64,000 bases of DNA, taken from Limoniibacter endophyticus (lineage in GTDB: Bacteria; Pseudomonadota; Alphaproteobacteria; Rhizobiales; Rhizobiaceae). The notes below the pieces were generated by a model. The model was not told the DNA's origin. It saw nothing but the letters and a program-made list of their open reading frames with translations, and ran no database searches. Shown piece after piece: positions 1-7,900 of this stretch (position 1 is the first letter of the stretch; the number at the start of each line of letters is the position of its first letter). Location: positions 1 to 64,000 of the forward strand of contig NZ_BMZO01000012.1 in the NCBI RefSeq assembly GCF_014652835.1, given 5' to 3'. A program made the translations under genes and the position numbers.

Positions 1-73
1 GCAAAAAACGGTCTCAAGGCCAGGCAAGGCCGGTCAGTAAAACCAGCAAGCTGCAAAAAAAAACAGAATATAA

Positions 74-150
<77 letters not shown>

Positions 151-171
151 AAACACCTGATGAATACAAAT

Positions 172-204
172 AAAAGCCCCGGACGCAACAGCGCCGGGGC
201 TTTT
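172..204 (+). terminator. Rho-independent terminator of tRNA-fMet
   Basis: An 11-bp perfect stem (AAAAGCCCCGG paired with CCGGGGCTTTT) encloses a loop of 11 bases and ends in a short T run. It lies 21 bases after the tRNA. Confidence 0.9.
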
Positions 205-448
205 GTCGTTCTGGAGCCGTGCGCTCCTATCGCCAAATCGGCACCCTTGCTGCCGTGCGACAGGTTCGAGCCATTTGCTCAATTAGCCCAATTTTCCAGA
301 GGTCGTGGGCGCTCATAAAATGGGGACAAGATGGGTCTTGTTTAGCCTTCTCTTGCCATAATTTATTCGGTAGAAAATTTTGTGAAAAAAATAATATATG
401 AATGATATTTGTATATTAATGTATTTATTGATTATTTTTTACTATTAT

Positions 449-1315
449 ATGGATATTACTTTGATTCAGATAGTTTGCGCCATCTGGGGGCAGAAATACA
501 ACGATAATTATGTTAACAAAATTTATCGCCAAATCACCTGTAAAACAACGGAGGAATTCCGGTTTATTTGTTTAAGCGATCGGCAAGACAGGAAATTCGA
601 CGCAGGAATAGAGATTGCTTCGTTCTCTACGCTCGGTACGTCTTTCGAAATGCTTCGGGTGGGTTGTCGAGCGAAACTCTCGATTTTCGACTGTATCAAG
701 TTGGATCCAGACAAGGTTACCATTTTCTTTGATTTGGACACAATGATTATTGGTGACGTTGCCTTGATTGCACAGCAAGTCAGAAAAAGGCCGGGCATTT
801 ATATGCTGCCGAATCATCTTGTTCCGCACTGGCGTTGTAAAACATTGGTAAGTTGGCTGTTCCCAAAAATGTACTATTTTGCCAACTCATCCGTTATTGG
901 GTTCTATCCGAAACAGATGGGTTTCATAGCGGAGCAATTTCGGGAGGAATTCTCCTGTTCCGCTGAACGAAATAATGGCGGTAGTTCGGCTCAAGCGAAA
1001 CATTTTGGCGGTGACGACCGCTACATTAGTTACGCTGCCAGGAAGCATGTAAGGGTGCTCAGCAATCGTCTGGCTGTCAAGTATACGGACGAATATATGA
1101 GCTTGTCGGCTACGCTAAGTGCTTTAAAAAGCAAGTTGCCCTGGGTCAGAAAACGGCGAGCGAATCTTGTCGCCGTGACGTATCAAGGAGACGTGTGCAA
1201 ACCTGAAAACCTGGTGCGATTTCGCGCCGGCAGCTTAGTGCGTTACAAGCATTACAGATGCTGGTGGGCGGATGAGGGGCGGTCAGAATATTGGAGCTTC
1301 TTGGAGAACTCCTAA
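449..1315 (+). CDS. Glycosyltransferase-like protein in AT-rich DNA
   Basis: The product looks like the small cytoplasmic glycosyltransferases that begin with an IVCxxWGxKY segment. Here IVCAIWGQKY is near the N terminus, a DxD-type motif FFDLDT follows, then NSSVIGFYP, GGDDRYISYAA and VTYQGDVCKPENL near the end. Such enzymes transfer a nucleotide-activated sugar, often to surface polysaccharide, but donor and acceptor cannot be read here. The reading frame is open from 398; I chose the ATG at 449 because the family starts just before the IVC segment, and the extra residues read like translated AT-rich spacer. Neither start has a clear ribosome-binding site. The DNA from about 300 to 900 is visibly richer in A and T than its neighbours, and no other polysaccharide gene is nearby, so transfer beside the tRNA is likely. 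The stretch 205-448 shows nothing else recognisable. Confidence 0.7.
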   Translation: MDITLIQIVCAIWGQKYNDNYVNKIYRQITCKTTEEFRFICLSDRQDRKFDAGIEIASFSTLGTSFEMLRVGCRAKLSIFDCIKLDPDKVTIFFDLDTMIIGDVALIAQQVRKRPGIYMLPNHLVPHWRCKTLVSWLFPKMYYFANSSVIGFYPKQMGFIAEQFREEFSCSAERNNGGSSAQAKHFGGDDRYISYAARKHVRVLSNRLAVKYTDEYMSLSATLSALKSKLPWVRKRRANLVAVTYQGDVCKPENLVRFRAGSLVRYKHYRCWWADEGRSEYWSFLENS

Positions 1316-1566
1316 TGCCTCCAGCTTTGTCGCTGGCGCGTTGGGGCGTATTCATCTGGTGCTTTCATCTCGAACCAGCACCGCCCGGCGTCCTCAACAA
1401 TGCTCTGAGCTAGATATTCGAGATATCCAGGGGCTGTCTATTCCTAATTAAAAGAGCTTCTATCGGCCGTGTTGGTGGAGCGATGTTCTCGTGCGGCAGA
1501 TAGAGGCCCGTTGCCACTCCTTGCCCTTCCTTATCCGGGGCCGTCGGTTTGCCGGTAAGAGGGTGT

Positions 1567-2028
1567 CTATGCGGCGTTTGCCTGGGCATCCGACAAGAAG
1601 GCATGGATTGCCGCCGCATCGCTTGACCCACGGATCTTGGACGCCACATTTGCGTCGCGCATGGCGCGGGCAATGCGCGAAAGGGCCTTGAGATGATCGG
1701 CCCCAGCGCCTTCCGGCGCGAGCAAGAGAAATACGAGATCAACCGGCTGTTCGTCGATGGCTTCGAAATCCACCGGCGTCTCCAGTCGCGCGAAGACACC
1801 TATGATCCTGTTGACCCCCGGAAGCTTTCCGTGCGGAATGGCGATACCATTCCCGACGCCGGTCGAGCCGAGGCGTTCGCGTTGAAGGATAACCTCGAAT
1901 ATCTGGCGTTCCGGTACACCAGAGATCTCGGCTGCCTTCTCGGAAATTACTTGCAGAAGCTGCTTTTTCGAATTGACCTTGAGCGCCGGCAAGATGGCCG
2001 ATTCTGTAATCAGATCACTCAGATACAT
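1567..2028 (-). CDS. ptsN: Nitrogen-PTS EIIA protein PtsN
   Basis: This is the 153-residue EIIA-Ntr component of the nitrogen phosphotransferase system, a cytoplasmic regulator phosphorylated on histidine by NPr; it controls potassium transport, nitrogen and stress functions rather than sugar uptake. The fructose-type EIIA fold is clear: GVGNGIAIPHGKLPG holds the phospho-acceptor His66, preceded by RERLGSTG and followed by DLVFLLLAPEG and HLKALSRIAR. The length is normal. It is the last gene of the minus-strand run rpoN-hpf-ptsN, the usual order in the Hyphomicrobiales. A 235-base gap with a hairpin separates it from hpf, so it may have its own promoter. Confidence 0.95.
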   Translation of the reverse strand: MYLSDLITESAILPALKVNSKKQLLQVISEKAAEISGVPERQIFEVILQRERLGSTGVGNGIAIPHGKLPGVNRIIGVFARLETPVDFEAIDEQPVDLVFLLLAPEGAGADHLKALSRIARAMRDANVASKIRGSSDAAAIHAFLSDAQANAA

Positions 2029-2095
2029 GTCATTGCGCCCTTCAATCCGTCCGGCATTTCACAGCCGTTTCAAGGCTGATTATCGTACCCATAAA

Positions 2096-2126
2096 CGAAA
2101 GCGGCCGCTATTTCGAGCCGCTTTCG
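2096..2126 (-). terminator. Hairpin between hpf and ptsN
   Basis: The minus strand reads CGAAAGCGGC, a loop of about 11 bases, then GCCGCTTTCG followed by TTTAT. The stem is perfect, but the T tract is short, so termination after hpf may be partial and let some transcripts continue into ptsN. Confidence 0.55.
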
Positions 2127-2263
2127 TCTCTTGTCGCCCGATCCACAACACATCTTGCACTGCCTAGATCAAATCACCGCTACAAGTAAAGGTGATGCAG
2201 GTCGGCTCCGCAAGAAAATCAATAGCCGAACACGATGCCGTCATTGGGGTTCCGAGACCTTGT

Positions 2264-2848
2264 TCAGTTGGGTTTCTTTGCGGCGTTTGAAGGATCGATC
2301 CAGCCAATATTCCCGTCATTGCGCCGATAGACGATGTTTATAGCGCCGGTGCCGGCGTTGTTGAAGACGAGAACAGCCCCTCCTTGCAGATCGAGCTCGA
2401 TGACGGCTTGCGCCACACTCAGGGTCCGCAGCGCCAGAGTCTGTTCCGCGACGACGGTCGGAGCATAATCATCAGGTATTTCTTCGTCGTCTTCGTCAAA
2501 GCCGGACATAACGGTGTAGGAAATGTCAACAGCATCCTGACCATTCCCGTTTCCTTGATGGGACTTCAGGCGACGCTTGTAACGCCTCAAGCGCTTCTCG
2601 AACCGCTCAGCTGCATCATCGAATGCCGCGGTGGGTTCCTGAGCCTGGCCGGAAGTCTGCAGCGCGACACCTGAATCCAGGTGCACGAGACAGTCGGCCG
2701 TGAAACGAGTGCCAGTTTTCGCCACTGTTACTTGTCCGGAGAAACCGCCGTCGAAATATTTGTCGATCGCTTCTCCAATTCGTCCTTCGATGCGTTCACG
2801 GAAGGCGGCGCCAATATCCATGTGCTTGCCAGAAACACGCAGGTTCAT
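2264..2848 (-). CDS. hpf: Ribosome hibernation promoting factor, long form
   Basis: The 194-residue product has the N-terminal HPF/RaiA domain (MNLRVSGKHMDIGAAFRERI, residues 1-110) that binds the decoding centre of the 30S subunit. It also has a C-terminal dimerisation domain (about 130-190, with TLALRTLSVAQAVIELDLQG and VYRRNDGNIGWIDP) that pairs two 70S ribosomes into 100S particles. That makes it the long type found outside the gamma-proteobacteria. A good ribosome-binding site, GGAAAGG, precedes the ATG. It lies downstream of rpoN and before ptsN, a conserved arrangement that links ribosome storage with the nitrogen-stress sigma factor. Confidence 0.95.
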   Translation of the reverse strand: MNLRVSGKHMDIGAAFRERIEGRIGEAIDKYFDGGFSGQVTVAKTGTRFTADCLVHLDSGVALQTSGQAQEPTAAFDDAAERFEKRLRRYKRRLKSHQGNGNGQDAVDISYTVMSGFDEDDEEIPDDYAPTVVAEQTLALRTLSVAQAVIELDLQGGAVLVFNNAGTGAINIVYRRNDGNIGWIDPSNAAKKPN

Positions 2849-3025
2849 AATCGACCTTTCCTATTGCCAACATCTTCAAAAGCCACGTCTCCGCTCCGCC
2901 GATTTTGCTTCACGAAGGTGACTGCCAAACCATAATCCGCCTGTTTGGGCTTGGTTGCCAGCGATTTTTTTGCCCCGCCTTGCGCGGCGGAGCTTATTTG
3001 GCTCAGGAAGTCGGACTTTGCTGCT

Positions 3026-4357
3026 TCATCCGTTTAGCGTGCGGTTTAGTCGCTTTTCGCGTCTGCGCTGTACGGAGGAGGGAATGTCCATGGCTTCGCG
3101 GTATTTGGCGACCGTTCTGCGGGCGATGTCGACCCCTTCCTTTTTAAGAGCGTCGACCAACATATCGTCGGACAGAATGTGGTCCGGGCTTTCCTGGTCT
3201 ATCAGTCGTCGAATTTGATCGCGGACGGATTGAGCCGCGTGCGCATCTGCCCCGTCTGTGCCGTTGACGGCTCCGGTAAAAAAGTACCGGAGCTCAAAAA
3301 GTCCCCGCGGAGTCATCATGTATTTGTTGGAGGTTACGCGAGAGACAGTCGATTCATGCATGCCAATGGCTTCCGCAACGACTTTAAGGTTGAGTGGACG
3401 CAAGCCACTAACGCCCAGGTCGAAAAAGCGCTGCTGTTGCCGCACAATCTCGGTGGCGACGGCCAGGATCGTGCGCATTCGTTGATCCAGACTTCTGGAC
3501 AACCAGCTGCCGTTCTGCAGGCAGTCGGCGACAAATTGTTTCTCCACGCTGTTCATGTTGCGCGAAACGCGTCGGGCATAGGATCGATCGAGCAGGACGC
3601 GCGGAAGGGCGGAGTCTTCGATTTCCACGCGCCAGTCGCCTTCTTGTGAGCGTGAGACGATCACGTCAGGGATCACCGGGATCGCATTATCCTGTGAGAA
3701 GGCGTGGCCGGGTCTGGGTGACAAACTTCGGATTATCTTTACCATATCGGCCAGCTGCGCGGAGCCGACGCCGCAAAGCCTTGCTATCTTGCCATAGTCC
3801 CGCTGTGCGAGAAGGTCCAGGCGTGCCAGAAGTAGCTGGAAGGCAGGTGTCAGGCGGCGCGCAGCAAGAAGTTGCAAGGACAGGCATTCCCTAAGATCGC
3901 TGGCAAAGATACCTGCGGGGTCAAATCCTTTGCATGTCGCCCATACGCGGTCGACTTCATCAGCAGCAAAGCCCATTTCAGTGCAGAATGCCTTTTTGTC
4001 GAAGCGTAGATATCCATCATCATCGAGATTGTCGGCAAGAGCGAAGGCGATCGCCAATCGGCGCTTGTCGGGGAAAGTAAGCGCAATTTGTTCACGGACA
4101 TGCTGGCGAAGACTCCTGCTTTCGGGAACCTGCGTGAAATCGAACCCCTCCCCAGATCCGGACGCTGCCTGTCGAAAATTCACGTCACGGGAGCTGTCAA
4201 GCTTGACCTCGAGAAACGGGTTCTTCTCCGCTTCTCCCGAAAGAAACTGCTCTAGCTCCTGTCGGGTCATCTGCAATAACCGGATGGACTGAAGCAATTG
4301 CGGCGTCAAGGACAGGCTCTGAGCCTGCTTCAGCTGCAATCTCGTATTCAGAGCCAT
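3026..4357 (-). CDS. rpoN: RNA polymerase sigma-54 factor RpoN
   Basis: Sigma-54 directs RNA polymerase to -24/-12 promoters and needs an enhancer-binding ATPase to open them. Region I is present (LKQAQSLSLTPQLLQSIRLL, the activator-interacting Gln/Leu-rich part), followed by the core-binding region. A helix-turn-helix lies around 320-345 (MHESTVSRVTSNKYMMTPRG). The diagnostic RpoN box ARRTVAKYRE occupies residues 412-421. The 443-residue length is short for the family because the acidic linker (region II) after about residue 50 is only a few dozen residues long. A plausible target lies in this window: the -24/-12 element upstream of dctA, with its activator DctD at the right edge. In many relatives lptB lies directly upstream, but here a regulator and aceA intervene. 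Confidence 0.96.
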   Translation of the reverse strand: MALNTRLQLKQAQSLSLTPQLLQSIRLLQMTRQELEQFLSGEAEKNPFLEVKLDSSRDVNFRQAASGSGEGFDFTQVPESRSLRQHVREQIALTFPDKRRLAIAFALADNLDDDGYLRFDKKAFCTEMGFAADEVDRVWATCKGFDPAGIFASDLRECLSLQLLAARRLTPAFQLLLARLDLLAQRDYGKIARLCGVGSAQLADMVKIIRSLSPRPGHAFSQDNAIPVIPDVIVSRSQEGDWRVEIEDSALPRVLLDRSYARRVSRNMNSVEKQFVADCLQNGSWLSRSLDQRMRTILAVATEIVRQQQRFFDLGVSGLRPLNLKVVAEAIGMHESTVSRVTSNKYMMTPRGLFELRYFFTGAVNGTDGADAHAAQSVRDQIRRLIDQESPDHILSDDMLVDALKKEGVDIARRTVAKYREAMDIPSSVQRRREKRLNRTLNG

Positions 4358-4509
4358 GATTTTCAGCCTGCGGGTGGCACACGTGAATCAGCCGCTCGGC
4401 TGTAGACGAACGGCATTGCGGGTATTCCTTCTCGCGGAAATATTCAGCGATTAGCGGATGGTTTATCAAACTGGCCCATTCCTTGCTTGTCAAGGAAATC
4501 ATTTATCCA

Positions 4510-5907
4510 TCAGCTATCCGAAAAGCCAAACGGTGCTTCCGTACGACGATAATCGTCGGAGAGGATCTGTCGTCCTATGGGTGGCTCGGCGCGCGCCACG
4601 CAATCCGTACGTTGGCAGAGGCGACAAGCTATGCCGATAGGTGTTGCTGGTGACTGATTTGCGGCGTGATAGATTAGGCGTTCGGCATGGCGTGCCTCGC
4701 AGACGAGTGCGATCGCGCGCTCTATGCGGGGCGATCCAAACGCACCTCCCTCTGAGTTGACGGTTCGCGCGACGGAAAAGAAGCGCTGACCGTCAGGCAG
4801 CTCCAGCCATTGTGTCACTACGCGCATGGGCGATGTGAAAACCTGATGCACCGTCCAGAGCGGGCAGCCGCCTCCATGACGTGCGAATGGGAAATTGGCG
4901 CTGTTCAGTCGTTTGGAAACATTCCCAGCCACATCCACACGCAAGAAAAAGAATGGGATCCTTTCCTGGCCGGGCTTCTGTAGTGTCGTCAATCGATGGG
5001 CGGTCTGTTCGAAGCTCGTATCGAATTGTCGTGACAGAGCTTCAATGTCGTATTTTTTCTGATCAACCGCTTTCACGAACGGCGTGTACGGCATGAGAAT
5101 AGCCGCTGCGCAATAGGCGCCTAGCGCGCGGTGCGCTAGGCGCCTCGCATTTTCCGATCCAAAGCGCGCCTCTTCGACGATCGAGACGATTTCACGCTCG
5201 AATTCGAGATATGACAGTTGCTGGGCGAGCTGGAAGTTAGTGCTGGAGTGGTCGAGCCTGTCATCGAGCAAGATTTCATGTCGGTGCCGATCAAATCGGC
5301 GGCGCATGCCATGCATGATGTTTGACGGCAATCGACGGATACGTATGCCATGTTGCTCCTGGAGATAAGCGCGCATACTGCCTATCTCCGCCATTTTGAC
5401 GACCAGCCGCTCGGCAACTGTGTCGAGAACAGGAAAACAGTTCAGCCGTGCGGAGAGAAAATTGCGTACTGCTGCGACCGGGTCGTGATCATCATCGCCT
5501 GCACTGCCGCCTTGGCGGCTGCGATGGTCGGCCAAAGCGAGTTGTTCCTCGCGATACGCCGTGTAAAGCCTTAGCAAAGCCTCACTCAGGCCAGGGGAGT
5601 TGCCAACGCTATCCGTTATCTCCAGAGGGAGGAAATCTATGTCGCCGAAGATCGGATCCTTCATGATGCTTTGGAGGCGCGCGATCTGTTCTGACATCGT
5701 GTCTTGGGCAAATTCTGCCATATCCAGACGATAGGTCCTGGCGAGGCGCAGCAAGACCTCCGCAGTCACGGGACGCTGATTGCGCTCCATTAAAGCAATA
5801 TAGGAGGAGGAAATCTGAAGATCCTCCGCCATGTCAGCTTGGGTCAGTCCGAGGTCGCGTCTTAGACGTCGCAACCGGGGTCCCATATAAACACCCTGCT
5901 TTTCCAC
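4510..5907 (-). CDS. XRE-family short-chain-acyl-CoA regulator of aceA
   Basis: This is a 465-residue transcription factor of the RamB/PccR/ScfR group. An N-terminal XRE helix-turn-helix (about residues 8-65, LRRLRRDLGLTQADMAEDLQ and SSYIALMERNQRPVT) is followed by an IrrE-like DUF955 region around 190-260. The C terminus is of the DUF2083 type, rich in Cys (GCPLWTVHQVF and GIACRLCQRTDCVARAEPPI). Family members sense acetyl-CoA or propionyl-CoA and control acetate and propionate metabolism. It is divergent from isocitrate lyase with 114 bases between them, and an inverted repeat sits just before its start, so autoregulation and control of aceA are likely. The GTG at 5907 has AAGG in front. 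The ATG at 5886 is an alternative that would place the operator in the leader. Confidence 0.87.
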   Translation of the reverse strand: MEKQGVYMGPRLRRLRRDLGLTQADMAEDLQISSSYIALMERNQRPVTAEVLLRLARTYRLDMAEFAQDTMSEQIARLQSIMKDPIFGDIDFLPLEITDSVGNSPGLSEALLRLYTAYREEQLALADHRSRQGGSAGDDDHDPVAAVRNFLSARLNCFPVLDTVAERLVVKMAEIGSMRAYLQEQHGIRIRRLPSNIMHGMRRRFDRHRHEILLDDRLDHSSTNFQLAQQLSYLEFEREIVSIVEEARFGSENARRLAHRALGAYCAAAILMPYTPFVKAVDQKKYDIEALSRQFDTSFEQTAHRLTTLQKPGQERIPFFFLRVDVAGNVSKRLNSANFPFARHGGGCPLWTVHQVFTSPMRVVTQWLELPDGQRFFSVARTVNSEGGAFGSPRIERAIALVCEARHAERLIYHAANQSPATPIGIACRLCQRTDCVARAEPPIGRQILSDDYRRTEAPFGFSDS

Positions 5908-5915
5908 GTCCTTAC

Positions 5916-5942
5916 AACTTTACATTCTATCGTTGTAAAGTT
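5916..5942. promoter_or_regulatory. Inverted-repeat operator between acyl-CoA regulator and aceA
   Basis: Perfect 9-base arms, AACTTTACA at 5916-5924 and TGTAAAGTT at 5934-5942, are separated by 9 bases. Each arm resembles the AACTTTGCA-type box known for RamB and the TTTGCAAA elements of PccR, which are regulators of the same family as the adjacent gene. The site is 9 bases from the regulator start and 80 bases from aceA. Confidence 0.72.
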
Positions 5943-6021
5943 TTACAGATGGACACGGATCGCCCTCCAAGTCAATTCGCAGCGCTGCTAGCCTCCTCTG
6001 AAGCAGGAACCGGAGGAAACC

Positions 6022-7614
6022 ATGGCCTATCAAGAACGCATAAATTCAGCACAGGAAATAATTGCAGGCCGGGACAACTGGACAGGGATCGACAGCGAAG
6101 CCGTAGCCCGTATGCAATTGCAGAATCGGTTTCGCACCGGCCTGGATATTGCGCGCTACACGGCCGCAATCATGCGTCGTGACATGCGAGCCTATGATGG
6201 GGACTCGTCTCTTTACACGCAATCGCTCGGCTGCTGGCATGGCTTTATCGGCCAGCAGAAGATGATCGCCATCAAGAAGCACTTTGGGTCGACCGACCGG
6301 CGTTATTTGTATCTGTCGGGTTGGATGGTCGCTGCTTTGCGTTCGCAGTTCGGTCCGCTGCCGGATCAGTCAATGCATGAAAAGACCAGCGTCCCCGCCC
6401 TGATCGAAGAGCTTTACACGTTCCTGCGCCAGACGGATGCACGCGAACTTGGTTTGTTGTTTCGGGAAGTTGACAGGGCGCGAGAAGCAGGTGACTCGGT
6501 TCGAGAGCGGCAACTTTTGCAGACAGTTGATAAATTTCAGACCCATGTCGTGCCTATTATTGCCGACATCGACGCAGGCTTCGGTAATGCTGAGGCGACC
6601 TATCTGCTGGCAAAGAAAATGATCGAGGCAGGAGCGTGCGCCCTCCAGATCGAGAATCAGGTTTCTGATGAGAAGCAGTGCGGACACCAGGATGGCAAGG
6701 TCACTGTACCGCACGACGAGTTCATCGCGAAGATTCGCGCGATTCGTTACGCGTTTCTAGAGCTGGGGGTCGAAGAGGGTATTATAGTGGCGCGGACGGA
6801 TTCGCTCGGTGCGGGTCTTACCAAGCAGATCGCCTATAGCGAAAAATCGGGCGATATTGGCGATCTGTACAATTCCTACCTCGAGTGCGAGGAGGTTTCC
6901 GAGGGCACTATCCGCCATAACGACGTGTTGGTTCGGCGCGATGGTAAAATTCTTCGTCCGAAACGTTTGCGCTCTAATCTTTTCCAGTTTCGCGAGGGAA
7001 CGGGCGCTGATCGCTGTGTGCTGGACTGTATCAATGCGCTGAATAATGGCGCCGACCTGCTTTGGATAGAGACGGAGAAGCCTCATATCGAACAGATTGC
7101 CAGCATGGTCGATCGTATCCGGGAGAAAATTCCCAATGCGAAGCTGGTTTATAATAATTCTCCGTCCTTTAACTGGACGCTGAATTTCCGTCAGCAGGTG
7201 TTCGATGAGTGGGGGAAGAGCGGGCGAGACATGACAGTCTATGACCGCAGCAAGCTCATGAGCGCCGATTACGATGATACGGAGTTAGGTCGTGAAGCTG
7301 ACGAACGTATCCGTACCTTCCAGCAGGATGCAGCGAAGCGGGCAGGAATCTTCCATCACCTGATCACCTTGCCAACCTATCACACGGCTGCCCTGTCCAC
7401 CGACAATCTGGCGAAAGAGTATTTCGGCGAAGCGGGCATGCTTGGCTATGTTGCAGGCGTTCAACGCAAGGAAATCCGCGAAGGGATCGCGTGTGTCAAG
7501 CACCAGAACATGGCTGGTTCGGACATTGGCGACGATCACAAGGAGTATTTTGCAGGCGAAGCCGCGCTCAAAGCGGGAGGTGCTCATAACACGATGAATC
7601 AGTTTGCCGCTTGA
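6022..7614 (+). CDS. aceA: Isocitrate lyase, long-form subfamily
   Basis: This enzyme splits isocitrate into succinate and glyoxylate, the first step of the glyoxylate shunt used for growth on acetate and fatty acids. The 530-residue length and the signature DEKQCGHQDGK with catalytic Cys220 place it in the long subfamily known from Pseudomonas, rather than the roughly 430-residue enterobacterial form. VVPIIADIDAGFGNAEATYL carries the Mg2+/substrate Asp residues, and YNNSPSFNW is the succinate-binding stretch near residue 375. GGAGG lies at the right distance before the ATG. A regulator of acyl-CoA type is divergent upstream and a small gene follows. No malate synthase gene is in the window. 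Confidence 0.96.
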   Translation: MAYQERINSAQEIIAGRDNWTGIDSEAVARMQLQNRFRTGLDIARYTAAIMRRDMRAYDGDSSLYTQSLGCWHGFIGQQKMIAIKKHFGSTDRRYLYLSGWMVAALRSQFGPLPDQSMHEKTSVPALIEELYTFLRQTDARELGLLFREVDRAREAGDSVRERQLLQTVDKFQTHVVPIIADIDAGFGNAEATYLLAKKMIEAGACALQIENQVSDEKQCGHQDGKVTVPHDEFIAKIRAIRYAFLELGVEEGIIVARTDSLGAGLTKQIAYSEKSGDIGDLYNSYLECEEVSEGTIRHNDVLVRRDGKILRPKRLRSNLFQFREGTGADRCVLDCINALNNGADLLWIETEKPHIEQIASMVDRIREKIPNAKLVYNNSPSFNWTLNFRQQVFDEWGKSGRDMTVYDRSKLMSADYDDTELGREADERIRTFQQDAAKRAGIFHHLITLPTYHTAALSTDNLAKEYFGEAGMLGYVAGVQRKEIREGIACVKHQNMAGSDIGDDHKEYFAGEAALKAGGAHNTMNQFAA

Positions 7615-7650
7615 AACGACAATGAACAATGCATCCGATAGGAGGATACG

Positions 7651-7830
7651 ATGTATACCGAAACGCAAACGAATGAAATGCCACAACCAAGCCGGTCGCG
7701 CGCAGTCTTTTCTCAAGAAGATTCCGAACTGATCCGCACCGCGATTGCGCACTATCTTCAGGATATTCGCGACACTCCGGAAGCAACCAAATATTCCCAT
7801 CTCTACCACCGTTTGGGGCGCTTGGCCTGA
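7651..7830 (+). CDS. Small 59-residue protein downstream of aceA
   Basis: A 59-codon frame starts at an ATG preceded by a strong GGAGGA site 4 bases away. It lies 36 bases after the aceA stop and just before a bidirectional terminator, so it is very probably co-transcribed with aceA. The product begins MYTETQTNEMPQPSRSRAVF, then has an amphipathic stretch with DSELIRTAIAHYLQD and ends EATKYSHLYHRLGRLA. It has no signal peptide and no membrane segment. I do not recognise a characterised family. The tail looks like a short conserved protein of the Hyphomicrobiales, but this is only an impression. The ribosome-binding site and operon position are the main reasons to call it real. Confidence 0.72.
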   Translation: MYTETQTNEMPQPSRSRAVFSQEDSELIRTAIAHYLQDIRDTPEATKYSHLYHRLGRLA

Positions 7831-7851
7831 GGCAGGGCATGGAAATTCCAA

Positions 7852-7878
7852 GGCTCGTCGAATGATCTTCGACGGGCC
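7852..7878. terminator. Bidirectional terminator between aceA operon and lptB
   Basis: An 11-bp stem, GGCTCGTCGAA with TTCGACGGGCC and one G-T pair, surrounds a five-base loop. It lies between the convergent 59-residue gene and lptB. T tracts are weak on both sides. Confidence 0.6.
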
Positions 7879-7900
7879 TTGGTCTATTCGTCCGAAAGGA

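Noticed and set aside
1316-1566. Possible insertion-sequence remnant after the glycosyltransferase gene
   Set aside because: Only short weak hairpins such as CCAGC/GCTGG were seen, without terminal inverted repeats or transposase motifs.
2955-3005. GC-rich hairpin next to a T tract upstream of hpf
   Set aside because: The T run lies on the wrong side for termination in either plausible direction, so it was not called a terminator.
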